Shown here: positions 28,149-37,328 of the stretch, one piece after another | How positions within the stretch are numbered: the first letter of the stretch is position 1 | Layout: the number at the start of each line of letters is the position of its first letter | NCBI GenBank assembly: GCA_021785795.1 | Contig: JAJYEK010000028.1 | Coordinates: 1-37,359, forward strand | Direction: 5' to 3' | DNA: 37,359 nucleotides | DNA from: Pseudomonadota bacterium | GTDB taxonomy: Bacteria > Pseudomonadota > Gammaproteobacteria > Acidiferrobacterales > UBA6901 | The notes under the pieces: generated by a model | Seen by the model: the letters and a program-made list of their open reading frames with translations, nothing else | What the model was told of the DNA's origin: nothing | Databases searched by the model: none | Translations under genes and position numbers: made by a program

Positions 28149-31100
28149 ATGGAAGCGCGAAACCGGGATCTGTTACGCATATTTCTGGCATTGCTGATGC
28201 CGGTCTTCACGTTCGCGCTTCAGTGGACGTTCTGGTCGGACATTCAGCCTTACGCCTGGCTGCTCTTCCTTCCTGCTGTCTTCGTCAGTTCCTGGATAGG
28301 CGGATTGATTGCGGGGTTAATTTCCACGTTCCTCTCCGCGACGCTCGTCACCTGGTTTTTCATCCCGCCGCCGCTCACTTTAGTGGGGAAATCCCCGATT
28401 GCGCTTGTCTCGATCGTCCTTTTTTGCATCATGGGGATACTTTTCAGCGTTTTCCACTGGCGACTGAAAAGCGCCGGCAAACTGGCTGAAGAAGCTGCGG
28501 CCAGACTTAGGGAGAGCGAAGAAAACCTGTCGGTCACGCTCAACTCGATCGGCGATGCAGTTATCGCCACCGATGAGGAAGGGCAAATCACTCGACTCAA
28601 TGCTGTGGCCGAACAGCTTACCGGCTGGGCGAATGGCGGAGCATCCGGCAAACCAATAGGCGAGGTCTTCAAGATCATCAATCAGAAGACGCGCAATCCT
28701 GCATCCTTACCTGTCACAGCAGTTCTTGAACAAGGCATTATTCATGGGTTGGCCAACGACACGCTCCTGATCGCGCGGGACGGCAAGGAGACGCCTATAG
28801 CGGACAGTTGCGCGCCGATACGCGACCGAAATGGCAGAACGATCGGCACAGTATTGGTCTTTCGGGACGTGAGCAAAGAACATGCTGCTCAGGCGGCGCT
28901 TCAGGAAAGTTCTATGCGCATCGAGACGATACTCAATGCCGTGGTGGACGGAATCATCAACATCAACGAGCAGGGAGTCATCGAAATGATGAACCCCGCA
29001 GCTGAACGGATCTTCGGCTATCCCGCGGGAGAAGTGGTCGGACGAAATGTCAGCATGCTGATGCCAGAACCGCATTGCCGCCTGCACGACACTTATATCG
29101 ATCGTTACCGCGCCACCGGAAAGTCGCGCATCATGGGCGCTGTCATTGAAGTCGAGGGCCTTAGAAAGAATGGCGGTGTCTTTCCCCTTGAATTGGCCGT
29201 AAACGAAATGCGTCTGGGTGACGTCCTGCATTTCATAGGCGTTACGCGCGATATCACCGCGCGAAAGGAAGCGGAAAATCATTTCAACAAGTTCTTTTCT
29301 ATTTCTTTGGACATGCTATGCATATCCAGCGCAGATGGTTACTTCAAGCGCGTCAACCCTGCATTCACAAAAACACTGGGGTGGAGCGTCGAGGAATTCA
29401 CTTCTCGTCCCTATCTCGATTTCATTCATCCTGACGACCACGGCCCCACTCTTCGTGCAGTAGCGAAGCAGGTGGACGCCGGCGAAGACATCCTGAAATT
29501 TGAAAACCGCTTTAGGCGCAAGGACGGTACATGGCGCATTCTGTCTTGGATGTCCGTCCCAGACAATAAAGGTCTCATGTACGCTACTGCGCGCGATGTC
29601 ACCGAATACAGGGATATGACGCAGAATCTCATCGCCGCAAAGGAACAAGCCGAGCTTGCCGATCGCGCGAAGGGCTCCTTTCTTGCAACGATGAGCCATG
29701 AGATCCGGACGCCGCTTACCGGCATGCTGGGCATGCTGGAACTGCTCTCCTTGACTTCCCTGGACGGCGAGCAGCGCGAGACGCTGAATGCTGCGTGGGA
29801 CTCGGGTAGGGGGTTGTTGCGTATTGTCAGCGATATCTTGGACTGGTCGAAGATCGAAGAGGGCAAACTCGGACTTGCTCCCCGCTCTACCTCCATTAAG
29901 CAGCTCCTTAAAGATGTCGTTAATGCCTATTCGCGCGTGGCCAGCGCCAAGTCCCTGATGCTCTGGCAGCATTCCGACTCCAGGCTTCAGCCTGCATACA
30001 TCGTGGATTCCCTGCGTCTCTCGCAGGTGCTGAACAACTTCGTCAGCAATGCGATCAAGTTCACACAGGCCGGCGAGATCGAGGTTCGAGCGGAGCTCAT
30101 TGAGCACCTCGATAGTGGCGACCGCATATGCTTCTCCGTCAAGGACACCGGCGCGGGTATCGCCAGGGAAGTACAAGATCGCCTCTTCCGGCGCTACAGC
30201 CAGGAAAGCGCGGACACGGCAAGAATGTACGGCGGCACCGGGCTTGGACTTTCTATTTGCAGTCGGCTTGCCGATTTGATGGATGGACAAATCAAGCTGA
30301 AGAGCGCGCCGGGACAGGGTTCCGTCTTTAGCATCATATTGACCCTGCCGATATCGGGATTGCCCGCAGAGACGCTCGAGAACGTATATCCCGACGCAAG
30401 GCACAGGGACATACTGCCGATTCTCGCGGAAAGCGAGAATTCTCCACTCGTTCTTGCCGTCGATGACCATCCCGTCAATAGGGATCTGCTTGCCCGCCAG
30501 ATCAGGCTACTTGGATTGCGGGCCGATTCTGCGGAGAACGGTAAGGCTGCGCTCGCCATGTGGCGAAACGGCGACTACTCCCTGGTTGTCACGGACTGCC
30601 ACATGCCGGAGATGGACGGCTATGCTCTGGTCGGGGAAATTCGAAAAATCGAGGAGGCGGAGTCTCTTGCACACACCCCCGTCATTGGCTGGACCGCCAA
30701 TGCGCTGGCCGAGGAATCGGATCGCTGCCTAAACGCTGGCATGGACGACCTTCTGATCAAGCCGGCCGACATGATACAGCTCAGAAACACGCTGGCGAAG
30801 TGGCTCGGCATCCCAATACCGGAAAACACGAAAGTCCCTCAAGAGCCCATAGATCGCGAAGTGCTGGATGCGATCGTGAAGGATAAAGCCGCGCAGATGC
30901 AGGTGCTTCGTGACTTTCTCGAGCACATTCGGACCGATCACGAAAGGCTGCCTGGGTTGATGGAAAGTCGGGATCTTGTCGGGATTGCTGCTACCGCCCA
31001 CAGGATGAAAGGGTCGAGCCGAATGGTTGGCGCCAAATATCTGGCCGAGGCGTGCGAGGTGTTGGAAAAGGCCGCGAGAAATGGCGATCTGCGGGAGGCC

Positions 31101-31175
31101 GAGGCTGCGAGAGCCGGGCTGTTGGAAGCTGTCACCCGGATTGGAACTTTCACATCTGATCGAATAAAAGGATGA
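28149..31175 (+). CDS. Membrane hybrid histidine kinase: DUF4118-PAS-PAS-PAS-HisKA-HATPase-REC-Hpt
   Basis: 1008 aa from ATG 28149, which has AGGGG 5 bases upstream; the GTG directly before it is a less likely start. A four-helix KdpD-like membrane region (about 8-112) is followed by three PAS domains (about 118-235, 240-365, 366-495). The dimerisation helix carries the phospho-acceptor His517 (MSHEIRTPLTGM). The ATPase domain (about 620-740) has N and G boxes (NAIKFT, DTGAGI, GTGLGLSI), the receiver has Asp816 (VVTDCHMPEMDGY), and the Hpt domain has His951 (HRMKGSS). This is a full intramolecular phosphorelay ending on Hpt, so it needs an external receiver. The next gene, overlapping by 4 bases (ATGA), encodes two receivers and is the obvious partner. 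The signal is unknown. Confidence 0.93.
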   Translation: MEARNRDLLRIFLALLMPVFTFALQWTFWSDIQPYAWLLFLPAVFVSSWIGGLIAGLISTFLSATLVTWFFIPPPLTLVGKSPIALVSIVLFCIMGILFSVFHWRLKSAGKLAEEAAARLRESEENLSVTLNSIGDAVIATDEEGQITRLNAVAEQLTGWANGGASGKPIGEVFKIINQKTRNPASLPVTAVLEQGIIHGLANDTLLIARDGKETPIADSCAPIRDRNGRTIGTVLVFRDVSKEHAAQAALQESSMRIETILNAVVDGIININEQGVIEMMNPAAERIFGYPAGEVVGRNVSMLMPEPHCRLHDTYIDRYRATGKSRIMGAVIEVEGLRKNGGVFPLELAVNEMRLGDVLHFIGVTRDITARKEAENHFNKFFSISLDMLCISSADGYFKRVNPAFTKTLGWSVEEFTSRPYLDFIHPDDHGPTLRAVAKQVDAGEDILKFENRFRRKDGTWRILSWMSVPDNKGLMYATARDVTEYRDMTQNLIAAKEQAELADRAKGSFLATMSHEIRTPLTGMLGMLELLSLTSLDGEQRETLNAAWDSGRGLLRIVSDILDWSKIEEGKLGLAPRSTSIKQLLKDVVNAYSRVASAKSLMLWQHSDSRLQPAYIVDSLRLSQVLNNFVSNAIKFTQAGEIEVRAELIEHLDSGDRICFSVKDTGAGIAREVQDRLFRRYSQESADTARMYGGTGLGLSICSRLADLMDGQIKLKSAPGQGSVFSIILTLPISGLPAETLENVYPDARHRDILPILAESENSPLVLAVDDHPVNRDLLARQIRLLGLRADSAENGKAALAMWRNGDYSLVVTDCHMPEMDGYALVGEIRKIEEAESLAHTPVIGWTANALAEESDRCLNAGMDDLLIKPADMIQLRNTLAKWLGIPIPENTKVPQEPIDREVLDAIVKDKAAQMQVLRDFLEHIRTDHERLPGLMESRDLVGIAATAHRMKGSSRMVGAKYLAEACEVLEKAARNGDLREAEAARAGLLEAVTRIGTFTSDRIKG

Positions 31176-33088
31176 AGATCTCTGAACTCAACGTTCTGAT
31201 CGTGGAGGACGACGATTTCCAGCGCCACATCTTGTCGGGTATCCTGGAGTCGCTCGGGGTAGCTGCTGTTTTTCACGCCGCAAACGGCAGGCAAGCGCTC
31301 GACATCATCTGCGGGTCGGATTTAAAGCCAGTCCATGTAGCCCTTTGCGATCTCAACATGCCAGAAATGGACGGCATGGAATTTCTCAGGCATCTCGGCG
31401 CCAGGAAGGGGCGCGACGTCGCGGTCATCCTGACCAGCGCTCTGGGCGGCAAGCTCCTCGCCTCAGTGGGTAAGATGACCAAACTGTACGGCATCAAATT
31501 GCTCGGAGTCATAGAGAAGCCCGTCGTTTTGGCGAACCTAGAAGCATTGCTATCGAAGATCGACGGCGCTGCCTCTGTGCGGGGCGCTCCGTCCGAGAGC
31601 AGCCTTACCCTCGAGGAGATCCTTCAGGGCGTTGAAGCTGACCAGTTCGAACCCTATTTCCAGCCCAAAGTGGACTTGAAAACGGGAAGGATCGTAGGGG
31701 CGGAAGCGTTGGCGAGATGGATTCACCCAAAACGCGGAGTGGTTGGTCCGGCCGACTTCATTCCGCTTCTGGAGCGGACAGACAACATCGACCGACTGAC
31801 CTTTTGCATTCTGAAAAAGTCGGCCGCGGCATGTCGCTCTTTCCATGAAATGGGGCATGTCATAACTATTTCTGTCAATCTGTCCCTTGTATCGCTCGAT
31901 GATCACTCGCTCGCTGACAGGATCACCGACTCGGTGCGAAGGTCCGGGATCGATCCGGAATATCTGGTGCTCGAAATCACGGAATCGGCCGCCATGACGA
32001 ATGTAGCGCCGGCACTGGAAAACCTCGCTCGTCTTTGTATGAACGGATTTTCCCTGTCCATCGACGACTTCGGCACGGGCTCTTCCAGCCTGCAGCAGCT
32101 CACGCGCATTGCGTTCAGCGAACTCAAGATTGATCAATCCTTTATAAAGGATCTCGCAGAAAACAATGCGTCGAGGATCGTGGTCAATTCCAGCATCGAC
32201 ATGGCACACAAACTCAACGTCAAAAGCGTGGCCGAAGGCGTCGAGACTACGCAGGACTGGGACGCGCTGAAGGCGGCTGGGTGCGATACGGCCCAAGGTT
32301 ATCTCATTGGCCAGCCGATGGACACGAAGGCTTTTTCGGAATTCATGACGACGTACCGCCCCGAATCGCATTCGGTAGAAGCCGATTTCCGATGCCGGCA
32401 GAAGCAGATCAGGATCCTTGTTGTCGATGATGACGACTTTACCCGCAAAATCATCCTAACCGTGCTTCGGGACCTGGGCCATTCAGACGTCGTCGACACT
32501 GCAAGCGCGGAGTCGGCGATCACGGTGTTCGAGTCCGGCTCCTTTGACCTCATCATTACGGACGTCAACATGCCCGGAATGAACGGGCTACAGTTCATTC
32601 AGATGATACGGAGCGGAAAAACGCACGCAGAGCCCAGCACTAGGATTATGGTGGCGACAATTTTTTCGCAGACAGAGATACTCGGCACGGCATTGGCGCT
32701 TGACGTGAACGGCTTCCTGGTCAAACCCATTGTTCCCGATGTGGTCGAGAGAAAGCTGGCCCAAGCGATGACCGAGCCGTTCAGGCCGCGCGCGCCCATC
32801 ACCTACGAGGCCATCAAAACCGAGCCGAAAGCGCTGGAAATAATGTCGTCGAAGGCACTGGGCCGGGTAAACGTCGCCCAGATGGAAGGCAAGGTAAAAA
32901 AATCGGAGCACGGAGGGCACCAGCTTTTGTTAAGCGGACTTCGCCCCGGAATGGTGGTGGCCGAGAATATCTATCTTAAGAACGGTGCTTTGTTCCTTTC
33001 CGCGGGGCATGACCTTTCCGACATGACTATCAACAGGCTGAATGATCTTGAATCGTTTCTTCAATCCAGCAAGATCGTTATTCAATAG
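31172..33088 (+). CDS. REC-EAL-REC response regulator, cyclic-di-GMP phosphodiesterase
   Basis: 638 aa. REC1 has phospho-acceptor Asp60 (CDLNMPEMDG). The EAL domain starts with Glu178 in GAEALARW and keeps SVNLS, EITES, SIDDFGTG, KIDQSF, AEGVET and the AQGYLIG segment, so it should hydrolyse cyclic-di-GMP to pGpG. REC2 has Asp464 (ITDVNMPGMNG). A C-terminal tail (about 597-638) reads LRPGMVVAENIY, then a Gly-rich stretch and SDMTINRL, a motif often found in HD-GYP/HDOD-type regulators. There is no DNA-binding domain, so output is enzymatic. The start overlaps the kinase stop as ATGA and translation is likely coupled. One receiver may gate the EAL domain while the other acts as a phosphate sink; this is inference. 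The EAL-plus-receiver layout recalls RocR, but RocR has only one receiver. Confidence 0.93.
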   Translation: MKISELNVLIVEDDDFQRHILSGILESLGVAAVFHAANGRQALDIICGSDLKPVHVALCDLNMPEMDGMEFLRHLGARKGRDVAVILTSALGGKLLASVGKMTKLYGIKLLGVIEKPVVLANLEALLSKIDGAASVRGAPSESSLTLEEILQGVEADQFEPYFQPKVDLKTGRIVGAEALARWIHPKRGVVGPADFIPLLERTDNIDRLTFCILKKSAAACRSFHEMGHVITISVNLSLVSLDDHSLADRITDSVRRSGIDPEYLVLEITESAAMTNVAPALENLARLCMNGFSLSIDDFGTGSSSLQQLTRIAFSELKIDQSFIKDLAENNASRIVVNSSIDMAHKLNVKSVAEGVETTQDWDALKAAGCDTAQGYLIGQPMDTKAFSEFMTTYRPESHSVEADFRCRQKQIRILVVDDDDFTRKIILTVLRDLGHSDVVDTASAESAITVFESGSFDLIITDVNMPGMNGLQFIQMIRSGKTHAEPSTRIMVATIFSQTEILGTALALDVNGFLVKPIVPDVVERKLAQAMTEPFRPRAPITYEAIKTEPKALEIMSSKALGRVNVAQMEGKVKKSEHGGHQLLLSGLRPGMVVAENIYLKNGALFLSAGHDLSDMTINRLNDLESFLQSSKIVIQ

Positions 33089-33226
33089 AGAATTACTTGT
33101 TTGTTATCGACGTACCACGATATTTGAATGTTAACAGTGGCATAGCCGAAGTGGTGCTCATCCTGTCTGTCGTGCGGCGCTTCAAATGGAACGCATATTT
33201 GCCGCGACCATTTATTTATACCCAAT

Positions 33227-33306
33227 ATTGACGCAGTGGGGGTGCGGACAAAAACTCGAACTACTTGGAGGTAGTCCAAGTTTTTGTCCGCACCCCCATA
33301 GTCAAT
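33227..33306. repeat. 80-bp palindromic element between convergent genes
   Basis: Perfect 20-bp arms, 33237-33256 and 33279-33298 (beginning TGGGGGTGCGGAC), are exact reverse complements. Outside them, ATTGAC (33227-33232) and GTCAAT (33301-33306) extend the pairing across a 4/2-base internal loop. Inside, ACTAC/GTAGT (or ACTTGGA/TCCAAGT) can pair as an apical stem. The arms are longer than a normal terminator stem and end in a G/C block, so this may be a miniature inverted-repeat element that now serves as a two-way terminator between the REC-EAL-REC gene and glmS. Confidence 0.75.
33263..33285 (+). terminator. Candidate intrinsic terminator within the palindrome
   Basis: ACTTGGA-GGTAG-TCCAAGT forms a 7-bp stem with a 5-base loop, followed directly by a run of five T (33281-33285) on the plus strand. 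On the minus strand the same stem is followed 7 bases later by TTTTT. It would end transcripts from the REC-EAL-REC gene (stop 33088) and possibly from glmS (stop 33336). Confidence 0.5.
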
Positions 33307-33335
33307 CCAAGACAAATGCGACGGCACGCAAGTAC

Positions 33336-35162
33336 CTACTCCACCGTAACGGATTTTGCCAGATTCCGCGGTTTATCCACATCGGTACCTTTGCGCAGGG
33401 CGGCATGATAGGCAAGAAGCTGGACCGGCACAGCATGCACAATCGGAGACAATACGCCCATATGACGGGGTGTACGGATTACGTGTACGCCTTCATCCTC
33501 CCCGAAATGGCTGTCGAGATCGGCGAACACATATAGTTCGCCACCACGTGCGCGCACTTCCTGCATGTTGGATTTGACCTTTTCCAGGAGGCTGTCATTG
33601 GGCGCAATTACCACGACCGGCATATTGCGGTCGACCAGCGCCAGCGGCCCATGCTTGAGCTCCCCGGCAGGGTAGGCCTCCGCATGGATATAGGATATTT
33701 CCTTCAGTTTGAGCGCGCCTTCGAGGGCGATCGGGTAGTGGAGTCCGCGCCCCAGGAACAGCGCATGCTCTTTTGGCGCGAACTGCTCGGCCCAGACCTT
33801 GATCTGCGGCTCCAGATTGAGCGCGTGCTGAACGCTACCTGGGAGGTAACGCAGAGCCTCCAGATGCTGGTGCTCCTGGGAGGACGTGAGATGCCCGCGC
33901 AGCTTGGCCAGAACCAACGTCACGATGAACAGGGCCGCCAGCTGCGTGGTGAATGCCTTGGTGGATGCAACACCGATCTCGGCGCCGGCGCGTGTATAGA
34001 AAACGAGCTTCGAGGCTCTGGGGAGAGCGCTTTCCGGAACGTTGCATACGGAAAGCGTCTGATCATGTCCCAGCTCCTTTGCCCGCTTCAGCGCCTCCAT
34101 GGTATCGAGCGTCTCGCCGGACTGGGATATCGTGATCACGAGCTGCTTCGGGTTGGCAATCGAGCTTCGGTACCGGTACTCGTGGCCGAGTTCGGCGTTG
34201 GCCGGTATCCGCGCGATCGATTCGAGCCACTGCCTTGCAATCAGACCGGCGTAGTAACTGGTGCCGGCCGCCAGAATGAGCACGCTGTCGACGGAAGACA
34301 GAACGGAAGCAGCATTATTGCCTAGCAGGTCTGCGTGGACGCCTTCATTGATCACGGTTTCAAGGGTATCAGACAGAGCTCGTGGCTGTTCGTGGATTTC
34401 CTTCTGCATGAAATGACTGTACGGCCCGAGATCCACCGAATCGGCGGAGGCCTGCGACAGCCTGACTGGACGCCGCACTTCATGGCCCTCTCGGTCCACG
34501 ACGGTCACGCGGTCACGGGTCACTGCCGCGACATCACCTTCCTCTAAATAGAGAATCCGTCGCGTAACCGAGAGCAGCGCAGAGACGTCGGAAGCGAAAA
34601 AGTTCTCACCATCTCCCAGACCGATGAGCAGCGGACAGCCCATGCGCGCGCAGCATAACGTGTCTGGAGACTTGAGCGCGATCACCCCGATGGCATAGGC
34701 GCCATGCAACTCCGCGACGGCAGCGCGCATCGCGCTGAACAGGTCTGGCATCGTGGAATAATGATGATGGACAAGGTGTGCGATAACCTCCGTGTCCGTC
34801 TGCGACTCGAACCGGTAGCCGAGTCCTTGGAGGCGTAGCCGCATTGCCTCATGGTTCTCGATGATGCCATTGTGGACCACAGCAAGCTCGCCCTGCGAAA
34901 CGATTGGATGGGCATTGAACTCGGTCACCCCGCCGTGCGTTGCCCACCGGGTATGACCGATTCCGGCCGTGCCGTTCAGATTCTGTGACACGGCTTCCGC
35001 TTCCATGTCGGCGACACGCCCTACCCGGCGCACCCGCTTTAGGCCTCCGTTCAGAATAGCGATGCCCGCAGAATCATAGCCCCGGTACTCGAGACGCTTG
35101 AGCCCGTCGATCAGTGTCGGAACAATATCCCGGTGCGCCAGCGCACCGACGATGCCACACAT
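33336..35162 (-). CDS. glmS: Glutamine--fructose-6-phosphate aminotransferase (isomerizing)
   Basis: 608 aa, the normal GlmS length. It converts fructose-6-phosphate and glutamine to glucosamine-6-phosphate and glutamate, the first step to UDP-GlcNAc for peptidoglycan and LPS. The start [12 protein letters not shown] at ATG 35162 exposes Cys2 as the nucleophile after Met removal and has GGAGGA 6 bases upstream; the in-frame start five codons earlier is discarded for this reason. The glutaminase half runs to about 240 ([19 protein letters not shown]). The isomerase half has two SIS domains ([37 protein letters not shown]), and the C-terminus ends [13 protein letters not shown] as in the family. 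It follows glmU by about 110 bp on the same strand. No glmS ribozyme-like leader was recognised. Confidence 0.97.
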   Translation of the reverse strand: MCGIVGALAHRDIVPTLIDGLKRLEYRGYDSAGIAILNGGLKRVRRVGRVADMEAEAVSQNLNGTAGIGHTRWATHGGVTEFNAHPIVSQGELAVVHNGIIENHEAMRLRLQGLGYRFESQTDTEVIAHLVHHHYSTMPDLFSAMRAAVAELHGAYAIGVIALKSPDTLCCARMGCPLLIGLGDGENFFASDVSALLSVTRRILYLEEGDVAAVTRDRVTVVDREGHEVRRPVRLSQASADSVDLGPYSHFMQKEIHEQPRALSDTLETVINEGVHADLLGNNAASVLSSVDSVLILAAGTSYYAGLIARQWLESIARIPANAELGHEYRYRSSIANPKQLVITISQSGETLDTMEALKRAKELGHDQTLSVCNVPESALPRASKLVFYTRAGAEIGVASTKAFTTQLAALFIVTLVLAKLRGHLTSSQEHQHLEALRYLPGSVQHALNLEPQIKVWAEQFAPKEHALFLGRGLHYPIALEGALKLKEISYIHAEAYPAGELKHGPLALVDRNMPVVVIAPNDSLLEKVKSNMQEVRARGGELYVFADLDSHFGEDEGVHVIRTPRHMGVLSPIVHAVPVQLLAYHAALRKGTDVDKPRNLAKSVTVE

Positions 35163-35273
35163 GATGGATCCTCCCACCCCGCCGAGGTATCCGGACCCGA
35201 TGAGCGCGGGCTGGAAATCGGAATCAGCCGGGCCTCACGCCGGATCGACGGCGAGACGTCACTGCCTAAAAGA

Positions 35274-36656
35274 TTATGGCTTCTTCGCCGGCCGTTTCCA
35301 GCCCTCGACGATTCTTTGCCGAACGCGCCCGACCGCGAGCACCCCCGGGGGTACGTCTTCCGTAATGGTCGTGTTGGCGCCCACGGTCGCGCCGGCGCCG
35401 ACCGTAACCGGCGCCACGAGTGTACAGTCAGAACCGATCGAAGCATTATCCCCGATAACGGTACGGTGCTTGTTGGCGCCGTCGTAGTTTGCAGTGATGG
35501 TGCCGGCACCGATATTCACCCGGGTCCCGACGTTGCTATCACCAATGTAACTCAGGTGATTGATCTTGCTGCCCTCGCCCACCTCGGATTTCTTGATTTC
35601 CACGAAATTCCCAATGTGCACCCGTGCTGCGATACGCGAGTCGGGGCGTACACGTGCAAACGGGCCTATGCTGGCGGCTTCGCCGACGGTGCTGTTCTCA
35701 ATGACGCAGTTTGGGTGCACGACCGTATCAGCCCCGATGCTGCAGTCACGCAAGACGTTGTTGGGGCCAATGCGGACCCGGTCCCCCAGGGTGACATGGC
35801 CTTCGACGACAACATTGACATCGACGACGACGTCACGTCCGGCAGCGAGCGTGCCCCGCAGATCGAAGCGTCCCGGGTCCATGAGTGTGACGCCACGCTC
35901 CATAAGGTCGATAGCGCGATTGCGCTGCGCAACGCGTTCCAGGTCGGCCAGCTGCGTCTTGCTGTTGACCCCCATCACCTCCCACACCGCGCGCGGATGC
36001 GTGGTGGCAATTGTCACGCCTTGGGCGGCTGCCGTGGCCACAATGTCGGTCAGATAATACTCGCCCTGGGCGTTATCGGCCCTGATTCCCGCCAGCCACT
36101 GCTTCAGTCGTGCGGCGCCCACAGCCAGAATGCCGGTGTTGACCTCGCGGATGGACAGTTGTTCGCTTGTCGCATCCTTTTGTTCCACGATGCTGATCAC
36201 CGCTCCGTCGGGATTGCGCAGGATTCGGCCGTAGCCCGAAGGATCGTCCAGCACTACGGTCAGAAGCGCCAGCGCGCCTTCGCCCGCCGCATGCAGCAGA
36301 GGGCGTAGTGTGTCGGCGCGAATCAGCGGCACGTCGCCATAGAGCACCAGGACGATGGATTCCGGCGCAATGGCGGGCAACGCCTGCTGTACCGCGTGTC
36401 CGGTGCCCTTCTGCTCCGCCTGCAATACCCAGTCGACACGAAGCTTGCCCAGGGCGGTCGGAATGGCTTCTCCGCCATGACCGTAGACGACTCTCACGCT
36501 GCGCGGCGTGAGTTCCTGTGCAGCCCGGATGACATGCTGTACCAACGGGGTGCCGGCGAGGGGGTGCAGTACTTTGGGAAGGTCCGAATGCATGCGGGTG
36601 CCCTTGCCAGCGGCAAGAATGACCACCTCGACCGCCTCCGAAAAGCTTGGATTCAT
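35274..36656 (-). CDS. glmU: Bifunctional GlmU: N-acetylglucosamine-1-P uridyltransferase / glucosamine-1-P acetyltransferase
   Basis: 460 aa, typical GlmU length. The N-terminal nucleotidyltransferase begins VVILAAGKGTRMHSDLPKVLH, the pyrophosphorylase signature, with YGDVPLI for metal/nucleotide binding. From about residue 255 the sequence is a left-handed beta-helix of hexapeptide repeats (for example VHPNCVIENSTVGEAASIG), with KKSEVGEGSKINHLSYIGD and NYDGANKHRT matching acetyltransferase active-site segments. Together with the neighbouring glmS product it supplies UDP-GlcNAc. Start ATG 36656 fits the family N-terminus. A TATACAAT sequence on the minus strand (36794-36801) about 140 bases upstream could be a -10 element. 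The region after its stop has a small stem without a T-run, so read-through into glmS is plausible. Confidence 0.97.
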   Translation of the reverse strand: MNPSFSEAVEVVILAAGKGTRMHSDLPKVLHPLAGTPLVQHVIRAAQELTPRSVRVVYGHGGEAIPTALGKLRVDWVLQAEQKGTGHAVQQALPAIAPESIVLVLYGDVPLIRADTLRPLLHAAGEGALALLTVVLDDPSGYGRILRNPDGAVISIVEQKDATSEQLSIREVNTGILAVGAARLKQWLAGIRADNAQGEYYLTDIVATAAAQGVTIATTHPRAVWEVMGVNSKTQLADLERVAQRNRAIDLMERGVTLMDPGRFDLRGTLAAGRDVVVDVNVVVEGHVTLGDRVRIGPNNVLRDCSIGADTVVHPNCVIENSTVGEAASIGPFARVRPDSRIAARVHIGNFVEIKKSEVGEGSKINHLSYIGDSNVGTRVNIGAGTITANYDGANKHRTVIGDNASIGSDCTLVAPVTVGAGATVGANTTITEDVPPGVLAVGRVRQRIVEGWKRPAKKP

Positions 36657-36836
36657 GGCAATTGTCTGCGCATACGGGCGTTACATATTCTTTAAAGGTT
36701 TAGCGGCCAGCACCGTTGCGGGCGTGCGCTGCCTGGCGTCGAATTCGACATCTCCGGCGGATCGCGCCAGCCCGTCAGGGCAACCTTAAAGACATTGTAT
36801 ACGCTGGCGGCGGGCACGCGCTATCCGGGCGGCGGG

Positions 36837-37328
36837 CTACTGGATGGTCGATGGCGGGGCGCTGTCGGGGCGGCCGTTATGCAGCTCTTCAGGTGTAGCG
36901 TCGCGCACACCCTGGATCTTGACTTCGAAACTGACCGTCTGGCCGGCGAGCGGATGGTTCGCATCGACGGTAAGCTTGCCGCTGTCGATCCGGGTCACGA
37001 CAAAGGTCATGACTTCGCCTTTGGCGTTCTGGGCCTCTACTTTAGCGCCGACGTGGTGGTATTCGGGCGGAACGTTTTTCAGGTCATCCGTAAAAGTCAG
37101 CCCCGGTTCGTGATGGCCGAAACCTTCCTCCGGGGTCAGTTTGACACAGACCATATCACCAACGTGACGGCCTTCCAGCGACTGTTCGATCTTGGCAAAG
37201 AGCTCGCTGCCAGACCCGTGCAGATATTCGATCGGAAGGTCACTGTACTCGAATATGTCTCCCTGCGCGTTGCGCAGGACATAAGTCAGGGCAACTACCC
37301 TGTTTCGGGCAACTTCATTATGCTGCAT
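36837..37328 (-). CDS. slyD: SlyD-type FKBP peptidyl-prolyl cis-trans isomerase
   Basis: 163 aa with the SlyD layout. A split FKBP domain (VVALTYVLRN at the start; DANHPLAGQTVSFEVKIQGVRDAT near the end) is interrupted by the insert-in-flap chaperone domain (about 70-125). It catalyses proline isomerisation in the cytoplasm and acts as a chaperone. E. coli SlyD has a His/Cys-rich metal-binding tail; here the tail after residue 148 is short and Pro/Ser-rich (NGRPDSAPPSTIQ), so nickel storage is unlikely. ATG 37328 has GAGGAA 8 bases upstream. About 180 bp separates it from glmU downstream. The SlyD versus other FKBP (FkpB) assignment rests on the insert domain and is fairly secure. Confidence 0.9.
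   Translation of the reverse strand: MQHNEVARNRVVALTYVLRNAQGDIFEYSDLPIEYLHGSGSELFAKIEQSLEGRHVGDMVCVKLTPEEGFGHHEPGLTFTDDLKNVPPEYHHVGAKVEAQNAKGEVMTFVVTRIDSGKLTVDANHPLAGQTVSFEVKIQGVRDATPEELHNGRPDSAPPSTIQ

Noticed and set aside
29316..30470. 384-codon minus-strand ORF inside the histidine kinase gene
   Set aside because: Antisense shadow of the PAS and kinase domains.
35238..35253. Stem CGCCG-GATCGA-CGGCG after glmU
   Set aside because: Only five base pairs and no T-run; not enough for a terminator call.
35133..36308. 391-codon plus-strand ORF antisense to glmU
   Set aside because: The repeating hexapeptide code of GlmU yields a long open antisense frame; glmU itself is certain.
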